A stretch of DNA of 64,000 nt from Mycobacterium asiaticum (GTDB taxonomy: Bacteria > Actinomycetota > Actinomycetes > Mycobacteriales > Mycobacteriaceae). Where the stretch lies: contig NZ_LZKQ01000330.1 in NCBI RefSeq assembly GCF_001668675.1, forward strand, positions 1 to 64,000. The letters run 5' to 3'. Every line of letters starts with the position of its first letter. The first letter of the stretch is position 1. The notes under the pieces were generated by a model, which was not told the DNA's origin, did no database searches, and was given only the letters and a program-made list of their open reading frames with translations. Made by a program: the position numbers and the translations under genes. Positions 55,185-63,738 of the stretch are shown piece after piece.

Positions 55185-56510
55185 ATGAGCTACGCCATCA
55201 CCGACGCGCCACCGCTGTCAGCGGTCCACCTGCCCCCCGCAGCGCGGGTGCCGAAGTTGTTGCAGGGCTTGGGTTTCTCGATGTTCCGCCGGCAGATGAT
55301 GCGGCGGCTGGCCGACCGTTACGGGACCGTCTTCACGGTGCACATCCCGATGTACGGCCGGCTGGTGGTGATCGGTGAGCCGCAACTGGCCAAGCAGGTC
55401 TTCACCACCAGCCCGGACGCGCTGGGCAACATTCAGCCAAACCTGAGCCGGATGTTCGGCTCGGGTTCGGTTTTCGGCCTCGAGGGTGACGATCACCGCC
55501 GGCGGCGGCGGTTGCTGGCACCGCCGTTCCACGGCAAGAGCATGAAGAACTACGAAGCCATCATCGAGGAAGAAACCCTGCGCGAGACGGCGAATTGGCC
55601 GGAGGGACAACTATTTCCGACGCTGCCCTCGATGATGCACATCACCCTCAACGCCATCCTGCGTGCCGTTTTCGGTGCCGATGGCGCCGAACTCGACGAA
55701 CTGCGCCGCATCATCCCGCCGTGGGTCACGCTGGGCTCGCGCCTGGCCGCCGTCCCGATGCCCAAACGGACGTACGGCCGGTACAGCCCGTGGGGCAGGC
55801 TGGCTGAATTCCGGCGGAACTATGACCGGGTCATCGACCGCCTGATCGACCTGGAGCGCTCGGATCCCGACTTCGCCGACCGCAACGACGTGCTGGCCCT
55901 GATGCTGCGCAGTCGCTATGAAGACGGTTCGGTCATGTCCCGCAAGGACATTGGCGACGAGTTGCTCGCGCTGCTGGCGGCCGGCCACGAGACCACGGCG
56001 TCCACGCTCGCCTGGGCATTCGAACGGATCGCCCGCCACCCGGAGATACTGGCCGGCCTGTTCGACGAGGCCGACAGCGGCGGCAGCGAACTGCGGCAGG
56101 CGACCATCCTGGAAGTGCAGCGGGCGCGCACCGTGATCGACTTGGCGGGCCGGCACGTGTACCCCGAGACCTATCAGCTGGGCGAGTGGGTCATTCCGCG
56201 CGGCGACTCGATCATCGTCAACATCGGGCAGATCCACGAGAACCCGGAAGTGTTCGCCGATCCTGAGCGCTTCGACCCGCAGCGTTACCTCGGGGGCAAG
56301 CCGTCGGCGTTCGCGTGGATCCCGTTCGGCGGCGGCACCCGCCGGTGCGTGGGTGCCGCGTTCGCCAACATGGAGATGGACGTGGTGTTACGTACGGTGT
56401 TGCGCGAGTTCACCATTGGGCCGACAACCGCGCCCGGCGAGCGCCGGCACTCCCGCGGTGTCGCCTACACGCCCAAAGACGGCGGGCGCATCGTGGTGCG
56501 CCGGCGCTAG
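55185..56510 (+). CDS. cyp138: Cytochrome P450 CYP138-like
   Basis: A 441-residue P450, the same length as Rv0136. Visible features: I-helix [17 protein letters not shown] (AGxET), the ExxR pair in [10 protein letters not shown], the PERF-type motif [13 protein letters not shown] and the heme loop [15 protein letters not shown] with the cysteine ligand. It needs a ferredoxin and reductase from elsewhere. I choose the ATG at 55185 after CACCTCC; the open frame extends upstream but through the operator region and the TetR gene. Substrate unknown. Divergent from the TetR-Mop-ADH operon; a P450-ADH substrate relay is possible. Confidence 0.93.
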   Translation: MSYAITDAPPLSAVHLPPAARVPKLLQGLGFSMFRRQMMRRLADRYGTVFTVHIPMYGRLVVIGEPQLAKQVFTTSPDALGNIQPNLSRMFGSGSVFGLEGDDHRRRRRLLAPPFHGKSMKNYEAIIEEETLRETANWPEGQLFPTLPSMMHITLNAILRAVFGADGAELDELRRIIPPWVTLGSRLAAVPMPKRTYGRYSPWGRLAEFRRNYDRVIDRLIDLERSDPDFADRNDVLALMLRSRYEDGSVMSRKDIGDELLALLAAGHETTASTLAWAFERIARHPEILAGLFDEADSGGSELRQATILEVQRARTVIDLAGRHVYPETYQLGEWVIPRGDSIIVNIGQIHENPEVFADPERFDPQRYLGGKPSAFAWIPFGGGTRRCVGAAFANMEMDVVLRTVLREFTIGPTTAPGERRHSRGVAYTPKDGGRIVVRRR

Positions 56511-57022
56511 CGGTTCGCCTCGGCGCGGCGCGGCAACTTCCAGCCCGGCCGCACGAAGTGGCAGGTGTACCCGTTGGGATAGCGCTGCAGGTAATCCTGA
56601 TGCTCGGGTTCGGCTTCCCAGAAGTCCCCGGCCGGGCTCACCTCGGTCACTACCTTGCCGGGCCACAGGCCGGAGGCGTCGACGTCGGCGATGGTGTCCA
56701 GCGCCACCCGCTTCTGCTCGTCGTCCAGGTAGAAGATGGCCGACCGGTAGCTGGGGCCTCGGTCGTTGCCCTGCCTGTTCTTTGTGCTCGGGTCGTGGAT
56801 CTGGAAGAAGAACTCCAGGATGGTCCGGTAGTCGGTCACCGACGGGTCGAAGACGATCTCGACGGCCTCGGCGTGGTTGCCGTGATTGCGATAGGTGGCG
56901 TTCGGGACCTCGCCGCCGGTGTAGCCCACGCGCGTGGAGATCACCCCGGGTTGCTTGCGAATCAGGTCCTGCACACCCCAGAAGCAGCCACCGGCCAAGA
57001 TGGCCTTCTGTGTGCTCGTCAT
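56507..57022 (-). CDS. msrA: Peptide methionine sulfoxide reductase MsrA
   Basis: A 171-residue MsrA, matching Rv0137c. The catalytic cysteine is in [12 protein letters not shown] (GCFW), followed by [20 protein letters not shown] and [12 protein letters not shown] second cysteine near the C-terminus ([11 protein letters not shown]) may help in recycling. It reduces S-methionine sulfoxide in proteins using thioredoxin. Its last four bases overlap the cyp138 end. AGGTGAGGAGACAGCA precedes the ATG. Confidence 0.95.
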   Translation of the reverse strand: MTSTQKAILAGGCFWGVQDLIRKQPGVISTRVGYTGGEVPNATYRNHGNHAEAVEIVFDPSVTDYRTILEFFFQIHDPSTKNRQGNDRGPSYRSAIFYLDDEQKRVALDTIADVDASGLWPGKVVTEVSPAGDFWEAEPEHQDYLQRYPNGYTCHFVRPGWKLPRRAEANR

Positions 57023-57103
57023 TGCTGTCTCCTCACCTGGCCCGGGTTCTGGTGGACTCTGAGCAGCCCCAGGCTACACTCCGCCCGTGAGGTGTAACGG
57101 CTC

Positions 57104-57610
57104 GTGAGCGGCTCGAAGTTCCCACGCGCCGAACTGGCGTCCGCCTTCGGAAAATTCGAGGAAACGGTCGCGCAAGCCGCCGAAACACACGACTGGGACG
57201 CCTGGGTGCAGCACTACACACCCGACGTGCTCTACATCGAGCATGCGGCGGGCACCATGCACGGCCGCGAGGAAGTACGGACCTGGATCCAGCGCACGAT
57301 GACGTCGTTCCCGGGCAGCCACATGGTGGAGTTCCCCTCGCTGTGGTCGGTCATCGACGAACCCACCGGGCGCATCATCATGGAACTGGACAATCCGATG
57401 CGCGACCCGGGCGACGGCAGCGTGATCACCGCGACCAACATCTCGATCATCACCTACGCGGGTGACGGGCTGTGGCGCCGGCAGGAAGACATCTACAACC
57501 CGCTGCGCTTCGTGCAGGCCGCGCTGAAGTGGTGCCACATCGCGCAGGAACACGGCAATCTGGATGATGACGCCGCGCAATTTCTGAAGCAGTACGGTGG
57601 CAATTCGTGA
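57104..57610 (+). CDS. SnoaL-like (NTF2-fold) protein, Rv0138-like
   Basis: A 168-residue protein of the SnoaL/NTF2 superfamily: WDAWVQHYTPDVLYIEHAAG, MHGREEVRTWIQRTMTSFPG and IITYAGDGLWRRQEDIYNP form the cone-like sheet. Such proteins are small isomerases, cyclases or ligand binders. GTG start at 57104. It overlaps the next gene by four bases (GTGA), so the pair probably acts together, as Rv0138-Rv0139 do in M. tuberculosis. Confidence 0.83.
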   Translation: MSGSKFPRAELASAFGKFEETVAQAAETHDWDAWVQHYTPDVLYIEHAAGTMHGREEVRTWIQRTMTSFPGSHMVEFPSLWSVIDEPTGRIIMELDNPMRDPGDGSVITATNISIITYAGDGLWRRQEDIYNPLRFVQAALKWCHIAQEHGNLDDDAAQFLKQYGGNS

Positions 57611-58629
57611 GCGCCACACCGAAACTGGTGATCGGCGCCAACGGCTTCCTGGGATCGCATGTGACCCGCCTGCTCGTCGAGGACGGCAACCAGGTGCGCG
57701 TCATGGTGCGCCCGTCGGCGAATACCCGCTCGATCGACGACCTGGACGTCACCCGCTTTCACGGCGATGTTTTCGACACCGACACGGTGCGGGAGGCGAT
57801 GGCCGGCTGCGACGACGTCTACTACTGCGTCGTGGACACCCGCGCATGGCTGAGCGACCCCACGCCGCTGTTCCGCACCAACGTCGAGGGCCTGCGCAAC
57901 GTGCTGGACGTGGCTGTTGAAGAACCGGTCGCGGCCGGTCTGCGCCGATTCGTCTTCACCAGCACCTACGCCACGGTGGACCGTCGGCACGGCCACGTGG
58001 CCACCGAATCCGACCGAATAGGCCCGGACCGCAAGGTCACTCCCTATGTTCGATCGCGGGTGCGAGCCGAGGATCTGGTGTTGCGCTACGTCGCCGACCA
58101 TGGCCTGCCCGCCGTCGCGATGTGCGTCTCGACGACCTACGGCGCCGGCGACTGGGGCCGCACTCCACACGGCGCATTCATCGCGGGCGCCGTCTTCGGC
58201 AAACTGCCCTTCCTGATGAAGGACATTCAGCTGGAAGTCGTAGGTGTCGACGACGCAGCCCGGGCGATGATCCTGGCCGCCGAGCGGGGCCGCAACGGCG
58301 AGAAGTACCTGATCTCCGAACGGATGATCCCCCTGAGCGAGGTGGTCCGCATCGCCGCCGACGAGGCGGGCGTGCCGCCGCCGCAACGGTCGATTCCGGT
58401 GCCGGTGCTCTACGCCCTCGGCGCGCTGGGCAGCCTGCGGGCCCGGCTCACCGGCAAGGACGCCGAACTGAGCCTCGACTCGGTGCGGATGATGCGTGCC
58501 GAAGCCGATGTCGACCACGGCAAGGCGGTTCGCGAGTTGGGTTGGCAGCCGCGCCCGGTGGAGGAATCGATTCGCGAAGCGGCGCGCTTCTGGGCGGATA
58601 TGCGCAAGGGCAAGAGCCGCTCGGGCTAG
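57607..58629 (+). CDS. NAD-dependent epimerase/dehydratase family oxidoreductase (Rv0139-like)
   Basis: A 340-residue extended SDR. The dinucleotide motif is VIGANGFLGSHVTRLLVEDG; the active-site region has FTSTYATVD, then SDRIGPDRKVTPYVRSRVRA in which the usual YxxxK is replaced by YVRSR. Typical for dihydroflavonol-reductase/3-beta-HSD-like members; the substituted lysine makes a standard mechanism doubtful. It overlaps the SnoaL-like gene by four bases. Substrate unknown. Confidence 0.85.
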   Translation: MSATPKLVIGANGFLGSHVTRLLVEDGNQVRVMVRPSANTRSIDDLDVTRFHGDVFDTDTVREAMAGCDDVYYCVVDTRAWLSDPTPLFRTNVEGLRNVLDVAVEEPVAAGLRRFVFTSTYATVDRRHGHVATESDRIGPDRKVTPYVRSRVRAEDLVLRYVADHGLPAVAMCVSTTYGAGDWGRTPHGAFIAGAVFGKLPFLMKDIQLEVVGVDDAARAMILAAERGRNGEKYLISERMIPLSEVVRIAADEAGVPPPQRSIPVPVLYALGALGSLRARLTGKDAELSLDSVRMMRAEADVDHGKAVRELGWQPRPVEESIREAARFWADMRKGKSRSG

Positions 58630-58701
58630 CCGAGTCGAAACACGCCACTTCGTGCGGGATCTGAACCGAACGCCAGCGAATCGCGAGTTCGTCTTGATAA
58701 A

Positions 58702-59346
58702 TTGTCCCGTGCCGACGGCGTAGGGGGGACGGAGATTCCAGTCGCAAGCGAGCAAAGCGACAATGCGCGCCGTGCCGACGACGAACGGTGGCAGCTGATC
58801 CGAAAAGTCGCCATCGAATTGTTCCGTCGGGAAGGGTTCGCGCGGGCCCGGCTGGAGGACGTCGCCATCGAAGTGGGCATCGACCGTGCCTCGCTGTGCT
58901 CCTACGTCCGGTCCAAGGAGGAGTTGTTCGTCGCGTTGATCGAACAACCCGCTTACCAGATGACGCGGCGCTGCCGTGCGGCCCTCGCGTCGAATCTGAC
59001 GGCCGACGAGAAGCTTCGCTATGCCCTGCGCGCCTTCGTCGAGGGGCTCACCGAGCACCCGGAGCTCTTCTTGCTGTTCAGTGAAAGTCAGCACCTGGCA
59101 GCCACCTTCGAGGCACGAGACATCGTCGCCAACGCCGATGCCTATGGCAAGACACTGGCCGCCATCGTCACCGAAGGCATCAGGTCCGGCGTGTTCCGCG
59201 CCGATCTGGACCCGCGCCTGGTCATGCTCGGCATCCTGGGCATGCACAACTGGATTCATCGTTGGTACGTCCCGGGCGGGCGCAACACGCTGACCGAAAT
59301 CGGCGACACCTTCGCGGAGATGATCCTGGCCGGTCTGCGGGCCTAA
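58702..59346 (+). CDS. TetR-family transcriptional regulator
   Basis: A 214-residue TetR. The DNA-binding domain is WQLIRKVAIELFRREGFARA, then EDVAIEVGIDRASLCSYVRS, followed by an all-helical ligand domain. The only start in frame is TTG at 58702, which overlaps a TAAATT -10-like sequence, so the real start or promoter is uncertain. It lies on the same strand as, and 72 bases after, the Rv0139-like gene and just before a broken methyltransferase. Not present at this place in M. tuberculosis. Confidence 0.82.
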   Translation: MSRADGVGGTEIPVASEQSDNARRADDERWQLIRKVAIELFRREGFARARLEDVAIEVGIDRASLCSYVRSKEELFVALIEQPAYQMTRRCRAALASNLTADEKLRYALRAFVEGLTEHPELFLLFSESQHLAATFEARDIVANADAYGKTLAAIVTEGIRSGVFRADLDPRLVMLGILGMHNWIHRWYVPGGRNTLTEIGDTFAEMILAGLRA

Positions 59347-59356
59347 GTTGGCGCCC

Positions 59357-59793
59357 GTGGACCGGGTTCACGTCGACCTCAACGGTCTGCCGCAGACCAT
59401 GCTTGCGACCGTCCTGCTCTCTTCGTCGGCGAGGGACTGACGATGTACCTGACCAAGGACGACGGATTGACGTTGCTGCGTCGCGTCGTCGACCGGTTCG
59501 GGTCGGGTGAACTGCAGTTCGACGCGTTCAACACGTTCGGGATCAGGACGCAGGTCATCAATTCCGTCGTCCGCCGTTCCGGCTCGACCCTGCACTGGGG
59601 GATCGACACGCCCGCCGACATCCTGGCGGCCGCGCCGGGCTTGCGACTGCTGCTGTGGCAGTCGGTGTTCGACAGCGACACCTTCGCACTGGTGTCGGCC
59701 CCGATGCGCCTACTGGGGCGCGCCATGTCCGCGGTACCGGCGCTGCGGAACATGGCGCAGTATCACCGCTACGCGTTCGGGCGGGAATGCTGA
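59357..59793 (+). pseudogene. TcmP/PPM-type SAM O-methyltransferase with internal deletion
   Basis: Codons from the GTG at 59357 read VDRVHVDLNGLPQTMLAT, the usual N-terminus of this family, then hit a stop at 59438. One frame over, from 59410, the reading is RPALFVGEGLTMYLTKDD and it continues to a stop at 59791 with the normal C-terminal half (ending MAQYHRYAFGREC). The missing middle, which contains the SAM-binding LGCGLD region, was lost in a deletion that also changed frame near 59400-59410. A downstream ATG at 59443 could give a 116-residue C-terminal fragment without a cofactor site. Confidence 0.8.
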
Positions 59794-59818
59794 CCGACGA
59801 GAGGTGTTGCAGATAACC

Positions 59819-60193
59819 ATGAGCCATCCCGAAATCAAAGAGCCCAGTGCCGGGCACCCCATCACCATCGAACCCACCCCGAGCCGGGTGCAGGTGCGCA
59901 TCAACGGCGAACTGATCGCCGACACCACCGCTGCGCTGGCGTTGCGGGAGGCGAGTTTGCCTGTGGTGCAATACATTCCGCTCGTAGATGTGGTGCAGGA
60001 GCGGCTGACGCGCACCGACACCAGCAGCTACTGCCCGTTCAAGGGCGAAGCCAGCTACTACAGCGTGACCACCACTGCCGGCGACACGGTCACCGATGCG
60101 ATCTGGACCTACGAACAGCCCTATCCCGCGGTAGCCGCGATCGCCGGGCACGTCGCCTTCTACCCGAACAAGGCCGAGATCACCGTCGGTTAG
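59819..60193 (+). CDS. DUF427 domain protein (Rv0140-like)
   Basis: A 124-residue DUF427 protein: RVQVRINGELIADTTAALAL, VVQYIPLVDVVQERLTRTDT, SYCPFKGEASYYSV and EQPYPAVAAIAGHVAFYPNK are the conserved blocks. The compact beta fold is widespread in bacteria; biochemical role unknown. The ATG at 59819 is 25 bases after the pseudogene stop. It converges on the next gene. Confidence 0.9.
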   Translation: MSHPEIKEPSAGHPITIEPTPSRVQVRINGELIADTTAALALREASLPVVQYIPLVDVVQERLTRTDTSSYCPFKGEASYYSVTTTAGDTVTDAIWTYEQPYPAVAAIAGHVAFYPNKAEITVG

Positions 60194-60219
60194 GTGCCTC
60201 GCACGCGCCTGAAACTCGA

Positions 60220-60609
60220 CTAGGAGAACATCCGCGCGAACGACTGGGTGTCGCTGTATTCCCGCAGCGAGGTGATCATGCCGTCGCGGGTCTCGAAGAT
60301 GCAGACGAACGGGCTCTCGTACTTGGTGCCGTCGCCGGTGACGCCTTCGGTCTGCCCCTCGATCACCACCGTCTCGCCCTCGTTGACGCAGCGGAGGAGG
60401 TCGATGTGGCTGACATCGAAGACCTGCATGCGCCGCTCGTTGGCGCGGCGCATCGTTTCCTTGTCCAGAGTTCTACGAGTGACGATGCTCCAGTAGGTGA
60501 AATCGTCGGCCAGCAGCGCGAAGCCTTCTTCCAAGTCTCCGCCCTGGCACAGGTTCTGCAGGAACATCCATGCGAGTTCGGCCTGCGGGTCGTCAAATGG
60601 CGTCGTCAC
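60220..60609 (-). CDS. SnoaL-like/NTF2-fold protein (Rv0141c-like)
   Basis: A 129-residue NTF2-fold protein with FLQNLCQGGDLEEGFALLAD, DFTYWSIVTRRTLDKETMRR and EGETVVIEGQTEGVTGDGTK, typical of ketosteroid-isomerase-like polyketide cyclases. I use the GTG at 60609 (VTTPFDDPQAEL). A TTG at 60681 would add 24 residues that do not look like part of the fold. It is divergent from the glycosylase gene. Function unknown. Confidence 0.75.
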   Translation of the reverse strand: MTTPFDDPQAELAWMFLQNLCQGGDLEEGFALLADDFTYWSIVTRRTLDKETMRRANERRMQVFDVSHIDLLRCVNEGETVVIEGQTEGVTGDGTKYESPFVCIFETRDGMITSLREYSDTQSFARMFS

Positions 60610-60713
60610 GGCGTCATCACAAACGTCATCCTGACTTGCGACATAGTTGAGGGTCAATCGATGACGCCGCGAAACGGACAACCGTTCGGCTATCGGATAG
60701 GAGAAGAACCGGG

Positions 60714-61625
60714 TTGACCATCGCGCGAACCGTCACGTTCCCCGGCGCGGTCAGCTTCGGGCATACGTTGGCGCCGCTGCGGCGAGGACCCCGGGACCCG
60801 TGCTTCCGGGCCGCCGGCGACGGCACGATCTGGCGGACCAGCCTGCTCTCCAGCGGCCCGGTCACGGCGCGGATCAGTCGTGCGGGCGTCGCCGAAGTGC
60901 ACTGCTCGGCATGGGGTGACGGGGCGGCCGAGTTTGTCGAGGCGCTGCCCGCGCTGCTGGGCGCCGACGACGACAATTCGGACTTCGTCCCGCACCATCC
61001 GACCGTCGCCGCCGCGCAGCAGCGGGTGCCGCACCTGCGGTTGGGCCGGACGGGCCGGGTGCTGGAAGCGCTGATCCCGGCGATCATCGAGCAGCGGGTG
61101 CCCGGTGCGGACGCCTTTCGGTCCTGGCGGGTGCTGGTGACCAAATACGGGACTCCCGCCCCCGGTCCGGCGCCGAACGGCATGCGAGTGCCGCCGTCGG
61201 CCGACGCGTGGCGCCACATCCCGTCGTGGGAGTTCCATCTGGCCAATGTCGACCCAGGGCGGGCGCAGACGGTGGTGGGCGCCGCCCGCCGGGCGTCGTC
61301 ACTGGAACGTCTGGTGTCGGTGCCGTCGGTGCAGGCCCGCGCGGCGCTGATGACGCTGCCCGGGGTCGGCGTGTGGACCGCCGCGGAGACCGCGCAGCGG
61401 GCATTCGGTGACGCCGACGCGGTGTCCGTCGGCGACTACCACGTCCCGAAAATGATCGGCTGGACGCTGATCGGCCGGCCCGTCGACGACGCCGGAATGC
61501 TCGAGCTGCTCGAGCCGATGCGGCCCCACCGGCACCGCGTGGTCCGGTTGCTCGAAGCCAGTGGACTGGCTTACGAGCCCCGCCGCGGCGCCCGACTGCC
61601 GGTGCAGCACATCCGGTTTCTGTAG
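60714..61625 (+). CDS. HhH-GPD family DNA glycosylase (AlkA-like, Rv0142-like)
   Basis: A 303-residue protein related to 3-methyladenine DNA glycosylase II. The helix-hairpin-helix with Gly/Pro/Asp reads LMTLPGVGVWTAAETAQRAF, followed by AVSVGDYHVPK with the catalytic Asp. The N-terminal 100 residues resemble the AlkA beta domain (CFRAAGDGTIWRTSLLSSGP). It would excise alkylated bases. Start is TTG at 60714 with AGGAGA ten bases upstream. Activity is unverified. Confidence 0.85.
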   Translation: MTIARTVTFPGAVSFGHTLAPLRRGPRDPCFRAAGDGTIWRTSLLSSGPVTARISRAGVAEVHCSAWGDGAAEFVEALPALLGADDDNSDFVPHHPTVAAAQQRVPHLRLGRTGRVLEALIPAIIEQRVPGADAFRSWRVLVTKYGTPAPGPAPNGMRVPPSADAWRHIPSWEFHLANVDPGRAQTVVGAARRASSLERLVSVPSVQARAALMTLPGVGVWTAAETAQRAFGDADAVSVGDYHVPKMIGWTLIGRPVDDAGMLELLEPMRPHRHRVVRLLEASGLAYEPRRGARLPVQHIRFL

Positions 61626-61698
61626 CGATTAGGGACCGGGCCATCGGGTACCCAAGCGAACAGCAAAAACCGTGCAGGCGAAATCAGGAGAGAAATCC

Positions 61699-62247
61699 AT
61701 GGCGCAGTTCACAATTCCGGGCTTGACAGATAAGCAGGGAGTGCGGCTCACCGAGCTGTTGCAGAAGCAACTGAGCACCTACAACGACCTGCATCTGACG
61801 CTCAAGCACGTGCACTGGAATGTCGTCGGCCCGAACTTCATCGGTGTGCACGAGATGCTGGACCCACAGGTGAAAACGGTCCGCGAGTACGCCGACGAGG
61901 TTGCCGAGCGCATTGCGGCGCTGGGCGGTTCACCGGAGGGCACCCCTGGCGCGATCGTGCGCGACCGCACCTGGGACGACTACTCGATCGGCCGTGACTG
62001 CGTGCAGTCCCACCTGGCCGCGTTGGACCTGGTCTACACCGGAGTCATCGAAGATCTCCGCAAGAGCATCGAGGAGACCGAGGAACTCGACCCGGTCACC
62101 CAGGACCTGCTGATCGGTCACGCCGGTCAGCTCGAGCAGTACCAGTGGTTCGTTCGCGCCCACCTGGAGAGCGCGGGCGGGAACCTGTCCCACGAGGGCG
62201 CATCGAGCGAGAAGGACGCGGCGAGCTCGGCTCGCGATCAGTCCTGA
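61699..62247 (+). CDS. dps: Dps-family DNA-binding ferritin-like protein
   Basis: A 182-residue Dps close to Mycobacterium smegmatis Dps1: LLQKQLSTYNDLHLTLKHVH, WNVVGPNFIGVHEMLDPQ with inter-subunit ferroxidase ligands (His, His, Asp), and a 20-residue C-terminal tail with SHEGASSEKDAA, which in Dps1 affects assembly and DNA binding. It forms a 12-mer that oxidises iron and protects DNA. AGGAGAGAAATCC precedes the ATG. The M. tuberculosis interval lacks it, so it is an insertion or a loss there. Its last 10 bases overlap the ClC gene. Confidence 0.93.
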   Translation: MAQFTIPGLTDKQGVRLTELLQKQLSTYNDLHLTLKHVHWNVVGPNFIGVHEMLDPQVKTVREYADEVAERIAALGGSPEGTPGAIVRDRTWDDYSIGRDCVQSHLAALDLVYTGVIEDLRKSIEETEELDPVTQDLLIGHAGQLEQYQWFVRAHLESAGGNLSHEGASSEKDAASSARDQS

Positions 62248-63719
62248 TCCGGGGCGGCATTTCGGGCGCGCTCGGCCGCCTCCCGCTCTTGCAGGGCGGT
62301 CTGGCGGTCGAGCCGCTGCGCTTCGTACATGGTGACGTTGGTCAGCGACATCAGCAGTGCGGCGACCCCGACCGCCAGGATCGCGCCTGGCACCACTGAG
62401 AACGACCCCGTCATCTCGGCGACCATGATCATGACCGCGAGCGGGGCGCGGGCGACGCTGCCGAAACAGGTCATCATGCCGACCACCACGAAGATGCCGG
62501 GCTGTTCGGGCACCCCGGGCAGGCCCGTCAGCTCGCCCAGTCGCCACACCGCGGCGCCGACGAACGCGCCGATCACGATCCCGGGCCCGAACAACCCGCC
62601 CGATCCGCCGCTGCCGATCGACAGACAGGTGGCCACGATCTTGGCGACGGGCAGCACCGCGATGATCCACAGCGGGATCGACAGCAGCGTGCCGCGGTCG
62701 GCGGCAAGTTGCGCCCACCCGTAGCCGCTGCTGAGCACCTGCGGAATCACCAGGCCCAGCAACCCGACCAGTAACCCACCCACCGCCGGCTTCACAATGG
62801 GACCGCCCGGCAGGCGGCGCGTCAGAGCGACGGAGGCGTGGAAGGTCCGGGCGTACAAGTAGCCGATAGCCGCCGCGACCACGCCGATCACCACGAACCA
62901 CAGCAGCGGGCCGGCCCGCTCAAAGCGGTATTCGGCGTCGATGTAGCCGAACAGCGGCTCGAAGCCCAGGAACGAGCCGAGCACCGCGTACGCGGTGCCC
63001 GAAGTGATGAAGCCGGGCAGCAGGCTGCGGTAGTCGAAGTCGTCGCGGTAAGTGATCGAGGCCGCCAGCACCGCCCCACCCAGCGGTGCGGCGAAGATCG
63101 CACCGATCCCGGCGCCGATACCCAGGGCCACCGCGATGCGCCCGTCCTCGTCGGACAGGTTGAGCCGACGGGTCAGCAACGAGCAGAAGCCGGCCGAGAT
63201 ATGCGCGGTCGGGCCTTCCCGGCCACCCGATCCGCCCGACCCGATGGTGAGCGCACTGGCCACCAGCTTCACCAGCACCGCCCGTCCGCGAATGGCGCGC
63301 GGATCGGTGTGCACCGCCTCGATGGCTTCGTCGGTGCCGTGCCCGGTCGCTTCCGGGGCGAGCTTGGCCACGATGAGTGCCGAGAGCAACGCCCCGCCCG
63401 TCGTCACCAGCGGAATGGCCCACGCCCGGACGAACCCGGCGGATCCATGGTCGCCGCCCTCGCCCACCGGGGTGGGCACGCGGTAGCCGGCCAGGGAACC
63501 GAGCAGAAATTCGCCGGTGTACTTCAGCGCGAGATAGAACAGGACCGCGCCGAGACCGGCGATGACGCCGATGGTTATGCCCAGTCCGAGCCATTTGGGC
63601 AGGTAGGGCACGTTGCGAGCGGGCGCCTGATCCGGCTCCGGGTCGTCCACCAGGCCATCGTAGCCAGCCGGGTAGACCAGCCGGGAATAAGTGGACTTTA
63701 GTCCGGTTATATCGGACAA
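62238..63719 (-). CDS. ClC-family chloride channel/antiporter (Rv0143c-like)
   Basis: A 493-residue ClC membrane protein with about 16 helical segments. Selectivity motifs: GSGGSGGREGPTAHI (GxGxxGREGPxxxI; the GREGP glutamate is the gating residue of exchangers), GSGGSGGLFGPGIVIGAFVG (GGxFxP-like) and LGIGAGIGAIFAAPLGG. Gating Glu suggests a Cl-/H+ exchanger. The start is taken as TTG at 63719; the first 40 residues are cytoplasmic. GTCCG-N7-CGGAC (63701-63717) overlaps the start. Convergent with dps. Confidence 0.9.
   Translation of the reverse strand: MSDITGLKSTYSRLVYPAGYDGLVDDPEPDQAPARNVPYLPKWLGLGITIGVIAGLGAVLFYLALKYTGEFLLGSLAGYRVPTPVGEGGDHGSAGFVRAWAIPLVTTGGALLSALIVAKLAPEATGHGTDEAIEAVHTDPRAIRGRAVLVKLVASALTIGSGGSGGREGPTAHISAGFCSLLTRRLNLSDEDGRIAVALGIGAGIGAIFAAPLGGAVLAASITYRDDFDYRSLLPGFITSGTAYAVLGSFLGFEPLFGYIDAEYRFERAGPLLWFVVIGVVAAAIGYLYARTFHASVALTRRLPGGPIVKPAVGGLLVGLLGLVIPQVLSSGYGWAQLAADRGTLLSIPLWIIAVLPVAKIVATCLSIGSGGSGGLFGPGIVIGAFVGAAVWRLGELTGLPGVPEQPGIFVVVGMMTCFGSVARAPLAVMIMVAEMTGSFSVVPGAILAVGVAALLMSLTNVTMYEAQRLDRQTALQEREAAERARNAAPDQD
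63701..63717. promoter_or_regulatory. Inverted repeat (GTCCG-N7-CGGAC) between ClC and pirin genes
   Basis: Five-base arms flank GTTATAT, at the 5' end of the ClC gene and 22 bases before the pirin ATG, with an AT-rich centre. It may be an operator or part of overlapping divergent promoters. Confidence 0.35.
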
Positions 63720-63738
63720 CCGAACGAGGAGGCGTCAA

